The position numbers were made by a program, and so were the translations under genes. Below the pieces are notes generated by a model that worked only from the letters and a program-made list of their open reading frames with translations, had not been told where the DNA came from and ran no database searches. A stretch of 64,000 bases of DNA from positions 186,001 through 250,000 of the forward strand of contig JAFQBM010000040.1 of the NCBI GenBank assembly GCA_017399685.1, in the 5' to 3' direction. Shown here in pieces: positions 22,914-31,960 of the stretch. The stretch's first letter is position 1, and every line of letters begins with the position of its first letter. This stretch comes from Lachnospiraceae bacterium (GTDB lineage: Bacteria > Bacillota > Clostridia > Lachnospirales > Lachnospiraceae).

Positions 22914-23414
22914 ATAGTACACAATTACATAAATCTCACAAATGGAATTGAAGCGATTCCTAAATTGGATGGAGAACATAAATTTATCAGAATACAGAGC
23001 ACTTGGTGTGAACAAAAGGCTTTTGACAAGATAATCCAAGACCTTGATTATGACTTTCTGATGAACTTAGCACTTGGACACAAATGTATTGTTTATGATT
23101 TTGGTGCAAGAAAACCAATTCCAAGAGCTGTTTATCAAGGATTAGAGTTTGTGAAGTATGTTCTCAATCGTAGATGGTTGAACAAAGAATATATAACAAA
23201 TGTGAATAGAAGCAAGAACAAAGAGAGAAGAAATAACTGTAACGATTATTTCATTAAGTGTTATGAGCAGTTAGAAGACAGAACTAAGAAGAAGTTGGAT
23301 TACTTCTTACCATACATAAATACAGATGTGATTGATATGGAGTGTGTTACTGATTGTACAGAACACGATGGAGATAAGGAATTTTACAGAGAAGTGTTGA
23401 GAAAAGCAGTGTAA
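22914..23414 (+). CDS. Hypothetical protein with apparent ATA start (166 aa)
   Basis: Not recognised. Frame begins VHNYINLTNGIEAIPKLDG and is clearly coding. AAAGGAG (22898-22904) is directly followed by TTG, too close to initiate; ATA 22914 has ideal nine-base spacing. Contains KCIVYDFGARKPIPRAVYQG and a basic helical region. Its place after the Thg1-like gene suggests an RNA-linked role. Confidence 0.65.
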   Translation: MVHNYINLTNGIEAIPKLDGEHKFIRIQSTWCEQKAFDKIIQDLDYDFLMNLALGHKCIVYDFGARKPIPRAVYQGLEFVKYVLNRRWLNKEYITNVNRSKNKERRNNCNDYFIKCYEQLEDRTKKKLDYFLPYINTDVIDMECVTDCTEHDGDKEFYREVLRKAV

Positions 23415-23433
23415 ATGAAAAGGAGACAATGAT

Positions 23434-24114
23434 ATGGGCAAAGCTAAGAAATTCAGAGGATTAAAATTTAAGTATAAGGTTGATGGTATCAATAAACAAT
23501 TGACAGATAAGTATCAGACAATAGAGGAGTTTTTAGAGGCTGAATTTCCTAAGAATAACAACCCATTGTCTCCTACAGGCGATACAAAAATTTATGATGT
23601 AACTTGGAATACACATAAAGTATCTATTAACAAAATTGTAAACACATTATCTGATTTAAGAAAAGTTCTGTCAGTCGATTGTTATGTAACTAATACTGAT
23701 ATTAGGTTAGAGAAAATCAAACCAAGAGAACTTGAAAGAAAGTCAACATATTCCATTGAACAGATTAGAGAATTAACAAAAGAGGTTCTGTTTGAGGAAG
23801 ATAAAAGAAATGCAAAGGTTGAATTAGATGGTGATATTATCAAAGGCAATAGTCAGAGATACCAAACATTTTTTACAAAAGGTATTAAATGTGTTTGTTG
23901 TGGTATCGAAGGTAAATACTTTGCAAAAGAAAAGGTTTATCGTGATAAATCTTATCACTTGAATTTATATGCCGTTGATGAAAACGGTAAGGAAGTTTTA
24001 ATGACAAAAGACCATATTTTACCTAAATCAAAAGGTGGACAAGACCACATAGATAATTATCAGACAATGTGTGTCAACTGTAATGTGGCAAAAGGAAACA
24101 ATTTAGAAGATTAA
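23434..24114 (+). CDS. HNH endonuclease-type protein (226 aa)
   Basis: The C-terminal 75 residues hold a zinc-stabilised HNH motif: CVCCGIEG, then TKDHILPKSKGG and NYQTMCVNCNVAKGN. The N-terminal 145 residues (SVDCYVTNTDIRLEKIK) are not recognised and may bind nucleic acid. ATG behind AAAAGGAG. Could be a homing-type enzyme inserted here, or a working part of the repair island. Confidence 0.8.
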   Translation: MGKAKKFRGLKFKYKVDGINKQLTDKYQTIEEFLEAEFPKNNNPLSPTGDTKIYDVTWNTHKVSINKIVNTLSDLRKVLSVDCYVTNTDIRLEKIKPRELERKSTYSIEQIRELTKEVLFEEDKRNAKVELDGDIIKGNSQRYQTFFTKGIKCVCCGIEGKYFAKEKVYRDKSYHLNLYAVDENGKEVLMTKDHILPKSKGGQDHIDNYQTMCVNCNVAKGNNLED

Positions 24115-24152
24115 AAAAGAAAGGAAAAATCAAAAAGTTCCTATAGGGTAAA

Positions 24153-25493
24153 GTGCGCACAGCTTATGACGGTAAGCAAGATATGTATAATGCATACATA
24201 ACAACAATTAAAGAACTAAGAAAACATAGTAACGCTGATAGATTACAGTGTGCAACTATTTTTGGTAACAACGTAATTGTAGATTTGTCTTATAGAGAAG
24301 GACAAAGAGTAATTTTCTTCCCAACAGACGGTCAGTTAAGTGAAGAATTTGCAAATGATAATAATTTAGTACGCAAGAAAGATGAAAATGGTAACAATAT
24401 TGGTGGTTATTTAGACCCAGAAAAAAGAAATATTACTGCATTAAAGTTGCGTGGTGAGAAGTCAGAAGGACTTGTTTTACCTATTGAGGTATTAAGCAAA
24501 TACACAAATATTGATAAGTTGACAGATGGTGAACAGATTGCAATGCTGGATGGTCACGAAATCTGTAAGAAATACATTCCTCGTTCCAACAGAAGAAGCA
24601 ACCATAGTGGTTCTTCCAATGGTAAGAACAGAAATAAGAAGGAAGAAAGAGAAAAGATTTCTTATCCATTCTTTGTAGAACATGTCGATACTGCACAGTT
24701 AGCATACAATCAAGGTGCGTTTAAGGAAGGAGATATTTGTTATATCACACTGAAGATGCATGGAACATCTGCAAGAACTGCAAATGCAATTCAGGTAACT
24801 AAGAGAAAACTACCTAAGTTATTGAGAAAGTTATTTCATTTAAAAGATAAAGAGATTGTAGAATACAAGCCTGTAAGTGGTACAAGACGTACAACTCTTA
24901 GAGATTACGAAGGTGGATGGTATGGAAGCAATGCTTTCCGTCAGCAGTACCATGATATGTTCAAGGACAAGTTACCAAAGGGTGTAGAAATCTTCTATGA
25001 AATCGTTGGTTGGGTTGATGAAAATAAGACCATTATGGGTAGATGCTCAAATAAACTCATTAAGGATAAGGGATTTTCTAAGCAGTACGGTGATGAGACA
25101 GTGTTCTCTTATGGTTGTGAAGTAGGTCAGAGTGATTATTATGTATATAGAATGACAATGACAAATCCTGACGGTTACGCAGTAGAACTTCCATGGGAGC
25201 AGGTACAGATTGAATGTGAAAAGATGGGTGTTAAGTGCGTTCCTACTTTTGAAAGATTCGTATTTACAACTTGGGAAGATTTAATGGAACGTGTAGAGAA
25301 GTATTATGATGGTGCAGACCCTATTGGTAAAAGCCATGTAAGAGAAGGTGTCGTTGTAAGAATTGATAACAGAAGTAAGTTTACTGCTTACAAGCATAAG
25401 AATTTCAGCTTCAAGGTACTTGAAGGAATTATCAAGGATACGGCAGATGCACCAGATATGGAAGAAGCAGAGGAGTTAGTGGCAAATGAATAA
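24153..25493 (+). CDS. RNA ligase, Rnl5 (DraRnl/DRB0094) type (446 aa)
   Basis: An N-terminal OB-like module (YNAYITTIKELRKHSNADRLQ) precedes a nucleotidyltransferase domain with motif I LKMHGTSAR (K201 would carry AMP), a mid-domain acidic motif (EIFYEIVGW), VREGVVVRI (motif IV) and AYKHKNFSFKVLEG (motif V). This N-terminal OB plus ligase layout is that of the Deinococcus-type Rnl5 family, which seals 3'-OH/5'-P nicks in RNA. GTG 24153 is uncertain; ATG 24183 is an alternative. Overlaps the end-healing gene by eight bases, so the two are a functional pair. Confidence 0.85.
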   Translation: MRTAYDGKQDMYNAYITTIKELRKHSNADRLQCATIFGNNVIVDLSYREGQRVIFFPTDGQLSEEFANDNNLVRKKDENGNNIGGYLDPEKRNITALKLRGEKSEGLVLPIEVLSKYTNIDKLTDGEQIAMLDGHEICKKYIPRSNRRSNHSGSSNGKNRNKKEEREKISYPFFVEHVDTAQLAYNQGAFKEGDICYITLKMHGTSARTANAIQVTKRKLPKLLRKLFHLKDKEIVEYKPVSGTRRTTLRDYEGGWYGSNAFRQQYHDMFKDKLPKGVEIFYEIVGWVDENKTIMGRCSNKLIKDKGFSKQYGDETVFSYGCEVGQSDYYVYRMTMTNPDGYAVELPWEQVQIECEKMGVKCVPTFERFVFTTWEDLMERVEKYYDGADPIGKSHVREGVVVRIDNRSKFTAYKHKNFSFKVLEGIIKDTADAPDMEEAEELVANE

Positions 25494-26403
25494 TAGAGTG
25501 CCAATTTTTGTGATGATGGTGGGTTTACCAGCTTCAGGTAAGTCTACCTACGCAAAAGAATTAGCAGAAGAAATGAGAGCTGTTATTTGCAGTTCAGACG
25601 CAATCAGAAAAGAGTTATGTGGTGATGAAAATTCACAGGATAACAACGAAGAAGTATTCAAATTATTACATAGTAGAATCAAGGAATGCCTCAAGAAAGG
25701 TGTAAATGTCATCTATGACGCAACAAGTATCAATTCCAAAAGACGTAGAGCATTTTTGTCTGAATTGAGAAATATTCCTTGTACAAAGAGATGTGTGGTA
25801 ATGGCTACACCTTTCAAGGAATGTTGTGAGAGAAACGTTGCGAGAGATAGAGTTGTTCCTTGTGAAGTCATTGAGAGAATGTATAAAAATTGGAATACAC
25901 CTTATTGGTTTGAAGGATGGGATGAAATCTCACTCAAATTCAGAGATGATTTTGAGGTTACTGATATTGTTGGTATTTGGATTAGTGACCATATGAATTT
26001 TAATCAAGACAACCCACATCATTCTTGTTCGCTTGGTAGACATTGTGCATTAGTAGGACAAGATTTGATTGATGATGATTTATTGCATTATGCTGGCTTG
26101 TTACATGATTGTGGGAAACCATTTACCAAGTCTTTTGTTAATTCAAAAGGAGAAGAAACAGATGTAGCACATTATTATCAGCATCATTGTGTTGGTGCTT
26201 ATGACAGTTTGTTCTTTGCATATCCTGAGAATGTTAATAGATTAGATGTTTCTATCTTAATCAATTTGCATATGATGCCTTATTTTTGGGAGAAAGATGA
26301 AGAGAATGGTGAGAAAACAAGGCAAAAATATCAGAGATTATGGGGAAATGAACTGTATAACAATATAATGACACTACATATTGCGGATAAGAAGGCACAT
26401 TAG
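25486..26403 (+). CDS. Polynucleotide kinase fused to HD phosphohydrolase (305 aa)
   Basis: Residues 1-155 are a P-loop kinase (VGLPASGKST, K19; YDATSINSKRRR), of the T4-Pnk-like 5'-OH kinase group. The C-terminal half is an HD hydrolase (CSLGRHCALVG, LLHDCGKPF with H207-D208, HHCVGAYDS). The same pair of activities is found, in the opposite order, in bacterial HD-Pnk enzymes that remove 2',3'-cyclic or 3'-phosphate and phosphorylate 5'-OH ends. With the ligase next door it can heal and seal tRNA cut by host nucleases. ATG overlaps the ligase gene. Confidence 0.85.
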   Translation: MNNRVPIFVMMVGLPASGKSTYAKELAEEMRAVICSSDAIRKELCGDENSQDNNEEVFKLLHSRIKECLKKGVNVIYDATSINSKRRRAFLSELRNIPCTKRCVVMATPFKECCERNVARDRVVPCEVIERMYKNWNTPYWFEGWDEISLKFRDDFEVTDIVGIWISDHMNFNQDNPHHSCSLGRHCALVGQDLIDDDLLHYAGLLHDCGKPFTKSFVNSKGEETDVAHYYQHHCVGAYDSLFFAYPENVNRLDVSILINLHMMPYFWEKDEENGEKTRQKYQRLWGNELYNNIMTLHIADKKAH

Positions 26404-26412
26404 AAAATTACA

Positions 26413-26457
26413 TACTATATATAGCGGTTGGATAAATAATAACTGCTATATATAGTA
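26413..26457. terminator. Perfect 13-bp inverted repeat after the RNA-repair genes
   Basis: TACTATATATAGC (26413-26425) pairs with its complement (26445-26457) around a 19-base loop. No long T run follows, so it may be a terminator, an RNase III site or a protein-binding site. It separates the repair operon from the ATPase operon. Confidence 0.5.
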
Positions 26458-26585
26458 ACAAAATGTTGTTAAATTCGAGATTCTATGGAGAAAAATGGAG
26501 GTCAATGTGTCAGACCTATTTAATTTTGGCACTTAATTGTTATAGATGCTATAAAACAAATCAAACAAGAGAAAGGAAGAAGTAC

Positions 26586-29189
26586 ATGAAAGGATTAACA
26601 AGTAGTGAAGTATTAAGTAACAGAGAAAAGTATGGTAGCAATAAGTTACCTGAACCAAAGTTGAAGAAATGGTATGAATTTGCAAAAGAGGCGTTGAGTG
26701 AAAAGATTACACTTATTCTTATTGCAATCGCAGTTGTTCAGTTGGTTCTTGCGTTTATGGGAATTATGGAATTCTCAGAGCCTATCATGATTATGGTAGT
26801 GCTTAGTATCGTAACTTGTATCGCTGTAAAAACTGGACTTGGTGTTCAGAAATCAGCAGCCGAGTTGAGAGCGAAAACGTCAGTAAGGTATTGTGATGTT
26901 ATTCGTGATGGCAAGGTAGAAACTATTAATAAAGATGACATTGTAGTTGGTGATTTAGTTTGTCTTGGAATGGGACAAGAGATTTTTGCAGATGGTTATA
27001 TTGTTGAGGGTAAGATTTCTGTAAATAATGCAGCTATCAATGGAGAAAGTAAAGAGTGTAAGAAGAAACCAGTTGAAGGATATATTCATCAGAAAACAAC
27101 TTCAACAGACGCTTACACAAATAAAAATTGCTTATTCGCAGGTACAACCGTTATGGCTGGCGAAGGTAAGATGATTGTAACAGATGTAGGTGTAAATACG
27201 ATAAATGGCGACACAATGGTAAAAATGCAGACATTAGAAGCACCTAAGACAGCATTGGACATTGCACTTGATAATTTGAGTGAGTTTATTTCCAAGTGGG
27301 GAACAATCGCAGCTATTTTAACATTCATCATTCTTACAGTTTCAGGAATTGCAAAAGTAGGATTTAGTGAGTATTTTGCAGACAGTGTGTTTAATATCAT
27401 TCAGAAGTTTGCACAGAACTTTTCAGTAGCATTAACCATTATTGTAGCAGCCGTTCCAGAAGGACTTCCTCTGATTGTAAAACTTGTTACAAAGCAGAAT
27501 GTTAAGACAATGGAAAGATTTAATATCTTAGCAAAGAATCCAAATAAGATTCCAGAACTTGCTTATGTAGATATTATCTGCACCGATAAGACAGGAACAT
27601 TAACAACTGGAATTATGAGTCCTAAGACAATTATTAATGGAGAAGGTAATAGTGTAAACAAAGAGTCTACACTTTGGGATGTAATTAAGAGAAATATTCT
27701 TTTGAATAACAGTGCAACATTTGATAGTGAAGGAAATATCACAGGTGGTAACTCAATTGACAGAGCCGTTCTTAGTCTTGTAGAAGCTAATGAATATGTA
27801 GCAGTTTTGAAGAATTGTACTATGAAGGACAAACAGGTATTTAACAGTTCAAATAAGTATTCAGCTTTTACTTCAAATGATGGTGATACATATTACAAGG
27901 GTGCACCTGAAAGAATTATTGGTTCTTGCTCTAAGGTAATGAGAGAAGATGGAACTGTATGTGATTTCGCTCCACAGATGGTAGAAAACTTAAATAATAC
28001 CATCAAGGAAATGACATCAAAATCAATCAGATGTATTGCTTTATCTACTAAGAACGAAGACTTAGTTGAGAATGAGCTTCCAACAGAAATGACATTACTT
28101 GGCATTATCGGTGTTGTTGACCCTGTAAGAGCAGAAGTTCCTCGTGCAGTAGAAGTTGCTCATAAGGCAGGTATTCAGGTAATCGAGATTACTGGTGACT
28201 GTATTGAAACAGCCATTGCAGTTGCAAAAGAGTGTGGAATTTATAAAGATGGTGATGTGGCTTTAACAAATGATGAGTTTGAAGTAATGACGGATGAAGA
28301 AGTAAAGAGTGTAATACCTTCATTAAGAGTTATTTCAAGATGTTCACCAAACACAAAACTTCGTCTTGTAACACTTGCACAGGAAATTGGTAAGTCAGTT
28401 GCTATGACAGGCGATGGTGTTAATGACTCACCTGCATTAAAGAGAGCAGACGTTGGTTTTGGTATGCAGAGTGGTAGCGATGTTGCTAAAGAAGCAAGTG
28501 ACATTGTATTAACAGATGACAACTTTGCTTCAACTGTAAAGGCAGTAGAACTTGGTAGAACATTTATGCACAACATTATGATGTTCCTTGAATTCCAGTT
28601 ACCTATCAATATCTCACTGTTAGTTTTAAGTATTGTATATCCTTTGATTGCATCAGGTGCATCAATCTTAGCATCAGTACAGATTTTGATTGTAAACATT
28701 ATTATGGATTCACTTAATTCACTTTCATTTGGTGGTGAACCTCCAAAAGAAGAATATATGTTAGAAGCACCTATTAAGAAAGGTTCTGGTTTATTTATCA
28801 GAGGTGCTAAGACAAGAATTGCAGTTGGTGCTTGTTCATTCATCGGTATCTACGCATTATTTACACTTAGTCCTATTGGCAATTTATTCGTAACAGATGC
28901 GGAAAGTTTAACAGCAAGATTTGCGATGTTATGTTTCATGGCTGTATTTAATGGTTTTAACATTAGAACAGAGCGTATGAATCTGTTACACGGATTAGGT
29001 AATAACAAGTTGTTTAGTAAAATTGCATTGGGTATTTTCGTAGGAACTATCGCACTTTGCACAGTGGCAGGTGAACTTATTAAGGTGACATCATTGGATG
29101 TAATGCATTGGTTAGTAATTATTGGACTTTCATTTGTTGTAATTCCAGTAGATTTAATAAGAAAAGCTATTAACACAAAGAAGAATTAA
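26586..29189 (+). CDS. P-type calcium-transporting ATPase (867 aa)
   Basis: Complete P2-type ATPase: N-terminal actuator segments, NGES (near 155), PEGLP in M4 (P291), phosphorylation site D334KTGT, hinge TGDGVND (T608), and an M6 stretch NIIMDSLNSLSFGG. PEGLP plus the N...D in M6 are the calcium-site pattern of SERCA/PMCA-like pumps. About ten membrane helices. ATG 26586 is chosen (GAAAGGAAG upstream). Phage-borne P-type ATPases are rare. The next genes are three TerD proteins, themselves calcium-binding, so a joint calcium or envelope-stress role is likely. Confidence 0.92.
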   Translation: MKGLTSSEVLSNREKYGSNKLPEPKLKKWYEFAKEALSEKITLILIAIAVVQLVLAFMGIMEFSEPIMIMVVLSIVTCIAVKTGLGVQKSAAELRAKTSVRYCDVIRDGKVETINKDDIVVGDLVCLGMGQEIFADGYIVEGKISVNNAAINGESKECKKKPVEGYIHQKTTSTDAYTNKNCLFAGTTVMAGEGKMIVTDVGVNTINGDTMVKMQTLEAPKTALDIALDNLSEFISKWGTIAAILTFIILTVSGIAKVGFSEYFADSVFNIIQKFAQNFSVALTIIVAAVPEGLPLIVKLVTKQNVKTMERFNILAKNPNKIPELAYVDIICTDKTGTLTTGIMSPKTIINGEGNSVNKESTLWDVIKRNILLNNSATFDSEGNITGGNSIDRAVLSLVEANEYVAVLKNCTMKDKQVFNSSNKYSAFTSNDGDTYYKGAPERIIGSCSKVMREDGTVCDFAPQMVENLNNTIKEMTSKSIRCIALSTKNEDLVENELPTEMTLLGIIGVVDPVRAEVPRAVEVAHKAGIQVIEITGDCIETAIAVAKECGIYKDGDVALTNDEFEVMTDEEVKSVIPSLRVISRCSPNTKLRLVTLAQEIGKSVAMTGDGVNDSPALKRADVGFGMQSGSDVAKEASDIVLTDDNFASTVKAVELGRTFMHNIMMFLEFQLPINISLLVLSIVYPLIASGASILASVQILIVNIIMDSLNSLSFGGEPPKEEYMLEAPIKKGSGLFIRGAKTRIAVGACSFIGIYALFTLSPIGNLFVTDAESLTARFAMLCFMAVFNGFNIRTERMNLLHGLGNNKLFSKIALGIFVGTIALCTVAGELIKVTSLDVMHWLVIIGLSFVVIPVDLIRKAINTKKN

Positions 29190-29209
29190 TCACAAGGAGG
29201 AAGAAAATT

Positions 29210-29788
29210 ATGTCTATTAGCTTAGTAAAAGGTCAGAAAATTGATTTAACAAAGGGTAACAGTGGTTTAACAAAAGTTGTATTCGGTTTGGGTTGGGATA
29301 CCAACCGATACGATGGAAATGCAGATTTTGACTTAGATGTATCTGCATTTCTCACAGACAACACAGGTAAGGTAACTGGTGACACAGATTTTGTGTTCTA
29401 CAATCAGCCACAGCATCCAAGTGGAGCAATCATCTATTCTGGTGATAATCAGACAGGTGTTGGTAATGGCGATGACGAAACATTCACTATTGATTTAACT
29501 AAAATCCCATCCAACATTGAAAGAATTAGTTTTGCAGCAACTATCTACGATGCAGAAAACAGATTGCAGAATTTTGGAATGGTAGATAACTCTTATATTA
29601 GAGCATACGATGCAAACACAAATGAAGAATTATTCAAGTATGAACTCAATGAAGATTTCTCATTAGAGACAGGAATTGTAGCTGGTGAGTTATATCGAAA
29701 GAATGGTGAATGGAAGTTCAATGCTGTTGGTTCTGGTTATAGTGGTGGTTTAGCAACAATCGCAAGAAATTACGGATTAAACATTTAA
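29210..29788 (+). CDS. TerD-family calcium-binding stress protein, copy 1 (192 aa)
   Basis: Full TerD domain: SLVKGQKIDLTKG, GLGWDTNRYDG, FDLDVSAFL, GDNQTGVGNGDDETF and NFGMVDNSYIRAYD. The two acidic clusters bind calcium in this family. TerD proteins take part in Ter-type stress systems (tellurite, phage and colicin resistance) near the membrane. ATG behind AAGGAGG, 20 bases after the ATPase. Confidence 0.93.
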   Translation: MSISLVKGQKIDLTKGNSGLTKVVFGLGWDTNRYDGNADFDLDVSAFLTDNTGKVTGDTDFVFYNQPQHPSGAIIYSGDNQTGVGNGDDETFTIDLTKIPSNIERISFAATIYDAENRLQNFGMVDNSYIRAYDANTNEELFKYELNEDFSLETGIVAGELYRKNGEWKFNAVGSGYSGGLATIARNYGLNI

Positions 29789-29806
29789 TTAAGGGGGATA
29801 ACGAAT

Positions 29807-30379
29807 ATGTCAGTAAGTTTAGTAAAGGGTCAGAAGATTAATTTATCAAAGGAAGTAGAAGGATTAAGCAAGGTAGTAGTAGGTCTTGGTTGGGACGCTG
29901 CTAAGAAGGGATTATTCGGACAGAAACAGGACATTGACTGTGATGCATCTGCAATCGTTTTAGGAGCAAATAACTCTTATAGAGGTGTTGCTTATTATGG
30001 TGAGAGAAAATTAGAGAGTGGTTGTGTTTATCATCATGGAGATAATTTGACTGGTGATGGAGATGGTGATGACGAACAGATTACAGTTGATTTAAAGAAG
30101 ATGCCAAGTTCTGTTGAGAAGGTAGTGTTTGTAGTTAATATCTACAACTGTGAATCAAGAAAGCAGGATTTTGGAATGATTAAGAACGCATTTATCCGCT
30201 TAGTTGATGAAACAACTGGTAAGGAAATCTGCAAGTATAATCTTTCTGAGAACTATTCTGGTAAGACAGCAATGGTATTTGCAGAAGTATATAAGAAAGA
30301 TAATGAGTGGAGATTTAATGCGATTGGTCAGGGAACAACTGATAAGAGTATCAGTGAAATGGCTAGAAAGTACAAGTAG
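29807..30379 (+). CDS. TerD-family protein, copy 2 (190 aa)
   Basis: TerD fold with a diverged calcium loop: GLGWDAAKKGLFGQKQDIDCDASA replaces the usual NRYDG...FDLD segment. GDNLTGDGDGDDEQI is kept. Begins SVSLVKGQKINLSKE. The divergence from copies 1 and 3 suggests a distinct subunit rather than a recent duplicate. Confidence 0.92.
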   Translation: MSVSLVKGQKINLSKEVEGLSKVVVGLGWDAAKKGLFGQKQDIDCDASAIVLGANNSYRGVAYYGERKLESGCVYHHGDNLTGDGDGDDEQITVDLKKMPSSVEKVVFVVNIYNCESRKQDFGMIKNAFIRLVDETTGKEICKYNLSENYSGKTAMVFAEVYKKDNEWRFNAIGQGTTDKSISEMARKYK

Positions 30380-30388
30380 GAGGTATTT

Positions 30389-30970
30389 ATGTCAGTAAGT
30401 TTAGCAAAAGGCGAAAGAGTTAGTTTAACAAAGGATAGACCATCTCTTAATAAGATTTTGGTTGGTCTTGGTTGGGATGTTAATCATTATGATGGCGAAT
30501 CTAGTTTTGATTTAGACGCATCCGTGTTTATGACAAAGGCAAATGGTAAGGTAGGAAATGATGGAGATTTTATTTTCTATGGAAATCTTGCACATTCAAC
30601 AAAGAGTGTTGTGCATACTGGCGATAATCGTACAGGTGAAGGAAGCGGAGATGATGAAGTAATTAAGGTAAAACTTAATGAAATTCCATCTGATTATACC
30701 AATCTTGCAGTAGCTGTAACAATTTATGATGCTCAGACAAGACTTCAGAACTTTGGTATGGTCAACAACGCTTATATCAGAATTGTTGATGAAGAGACAA
30801 ATGAAGAATTACTTAGATATGATTTGAGTGAAGATTTCTCTACAGAAACAGCATTGGTTGTAGCAGAGATTTATAAACACAATGGAGAATGGAAGTTTAA
30901 GGCAGTAGGAAGTGGTTATAACGGAGGATTGCAGACACTTTGTTCTCAGTATGGTATTGATGCGGAGTAG
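30389..30970 (+). CDS. TerD-family protein, copy 3 (193 aa)
   Basis: Canonical TerD with SLAKGERVSLTKD, GLGWDVNHYDG, FDLDASVFM and GDNRTGEGSGDDEVI. Closer to copy 1 than to copy 2. AGGAGG site, nine bases after copy 2, so all three are one operon. Confidence 0.93.
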   Translation: MSVSLAKGERVSLTKDRPSLNKILVGLGWDVNHYDGESSFDLDASVFMTKANGKVGNDGDFIFYGNLAHSTKSVVHTGDNRTGEGSGDDEVIKVKLNEIPSDYTNLAVAVTIYDAQTRLQNFGMVNNAYIRIVDEETNEELLRYDLSEDFSTETALVVAEIYKHNGEWKFKAVGSGYNGGLQTLCSQYGIDAE

Positions 30971-30979
30971 GAGGACATT

Positions 30980-31729
30980 ATGACAAATTTTATGTTTATT
31001 GTTTTGGTTATTATTGCGATTGTAGCAATTATTGCTTTCTTCAACACACCGTTTGGTAAGCAGTTAAGAGTAAAAGCAAAGGGTAGAACTGATGCGGTTA
31101 TGCGACAAGATGCCTCTACACCAGAAGGTGCAAGAGATTATTACAACGCAGCTATTAGAGACAAGGAAGAATTTTATAACAAAGCATCTGCTACTTTTGC
31201 TGAGATTTCTGGAAAGTTAGATTCAGCAGAAAAGGAATTATATCAGTCTAATAAGGACATTATGAGAATTACACAGCAGATTAACGCTTGTCTTGATGAA
31301 AATAATGAAGAAAGTGCTATGTCCTATGCTATGAAAAAGGCAACTCTTGAAAGCAAAATCAATGTGTTAAAGGACACTATTGAAGAAATGAAACAGGCAA
31401 AAGCACATCAGAAAGAAATTCGTGACCAAGCTGCTACTGATTTGCAGAAGCTAAAAGAAGAGAAGGAACAGGTTCTTTTCCAGATGGAAGCAGATAGTCA
31501 GATTATTCAGTTACATCAGAGTATGGATAGTATGAATATCAATAACGAAACTGAGAGAATGCTTGACAGAGTTCGTGAGGGTGCAAGAAAGACTAGAGAA
31601 AGAGCAGAAGGTAGTCGTATTGCTTATGACACAAGCAGTCAGGCACAGGATAGACGCTTAGAAGCATCTGAAAGAGAAAGAAATGCTAGACAGATGTTAG
31701 AAGAAATGAAGCGTCAGAGAGGTAAATAA
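30980..31729 (+). CDS. Membrane-anchored PspA-like coiled-coil protein (249 aa)
   Basis: One N-terminal membrane helix (FMFIVLVIIAIVAIIAFF, residues 3-22), then a continuous coiled coil to the end (KEEFYNKASATFAEISGKLDS ...). The layout resembles PspA/IM30-type membrane-stress proteins, which often accompany TerD domains. AGGAGG site, nine bases after the third TerD gene. Probably works with the TerD proteins and the pump at the inner membrane. Confidence 0.65.
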   Translation: MTNFMFIVLVIIAIVAIIAFFNTPFGKQLRVKAKGRTDAVMRQDASTPEGARDYYNAAIRDKEEFYNKASATFAEISGKLDSAEKELYQSNKDIMRITQQINACLDENNEESAMSYAMKKATLESKINVLKDTIEEMKQAKAHQKEIRDQAATDLQKLKEEKEQVLFQMEADSQIIQLHQSMDSMNINNETERMLDRVREGARKTRERAEGSRIAYDTSSQAQDRRLEASERERNARQMLEEMKRQRGK

Positions 31730-31821
31730 TGATTGTATTAAATCTTGGTGTATTTGTTTTGTGTCTTGGGGGATGTTTCTTTGTGGGATACATAGTAGGA
31801 AGACGTAATAAGTCTAAGTAA
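31729..31821 (+). CDS. 30-residue single-pass membrane peptide
   Basis: ATG overlaps the stop of the previous gene (TAATG). Sequence MIVLNLGVFVLCLGG... then a second hydrophobic half and RRNKSK: one membrane helix with a positively charged end. Likely a small subunit of the ATPase/TerD/PspA set; overlap and composition are the only evidence. Confidence 0.6.
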   Translation: MIVLNLGVFVLCLGGCFFVGYIVGRRNKSK

Positions 31822-31830
31822 TTAACTTTG

Positions 31831-31858
31831 CTTTGCGTGGTGTTATAGCCACGCAGAG
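31831..31858 (+). terminator. Hairpin closing the ATPase-TerD operon
   Basis: CTTTGCGTGG (31831-31840) pairs with CCACGCAGAG (31849-31858), one G-T wobble, loop of eight. It is GC-rich for this genome. No T run follows, so termination may be partial or Rho-assisted; it could also be an RNA-processing site. Confidence 0.45.
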
Positions 31859-31960
31859 TATTCGGTGAAATGAACCGCATTGTAATTAGGAAGAAACTGG
31901 TTCAAAATCACCATGAAAAATCTGTTTTAACAGGAAAATTTTAATTAGGAGGACAATAAG

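Noticed and set aside
28241-28843. 200-codon open frame on the minus strand inside the P-type ATPase gene
   Set aside because: It is the antisense of a strongly conserved ATPase region, has no ribosome binding site and low-complexity Ser/Leu content; a shadow frame.
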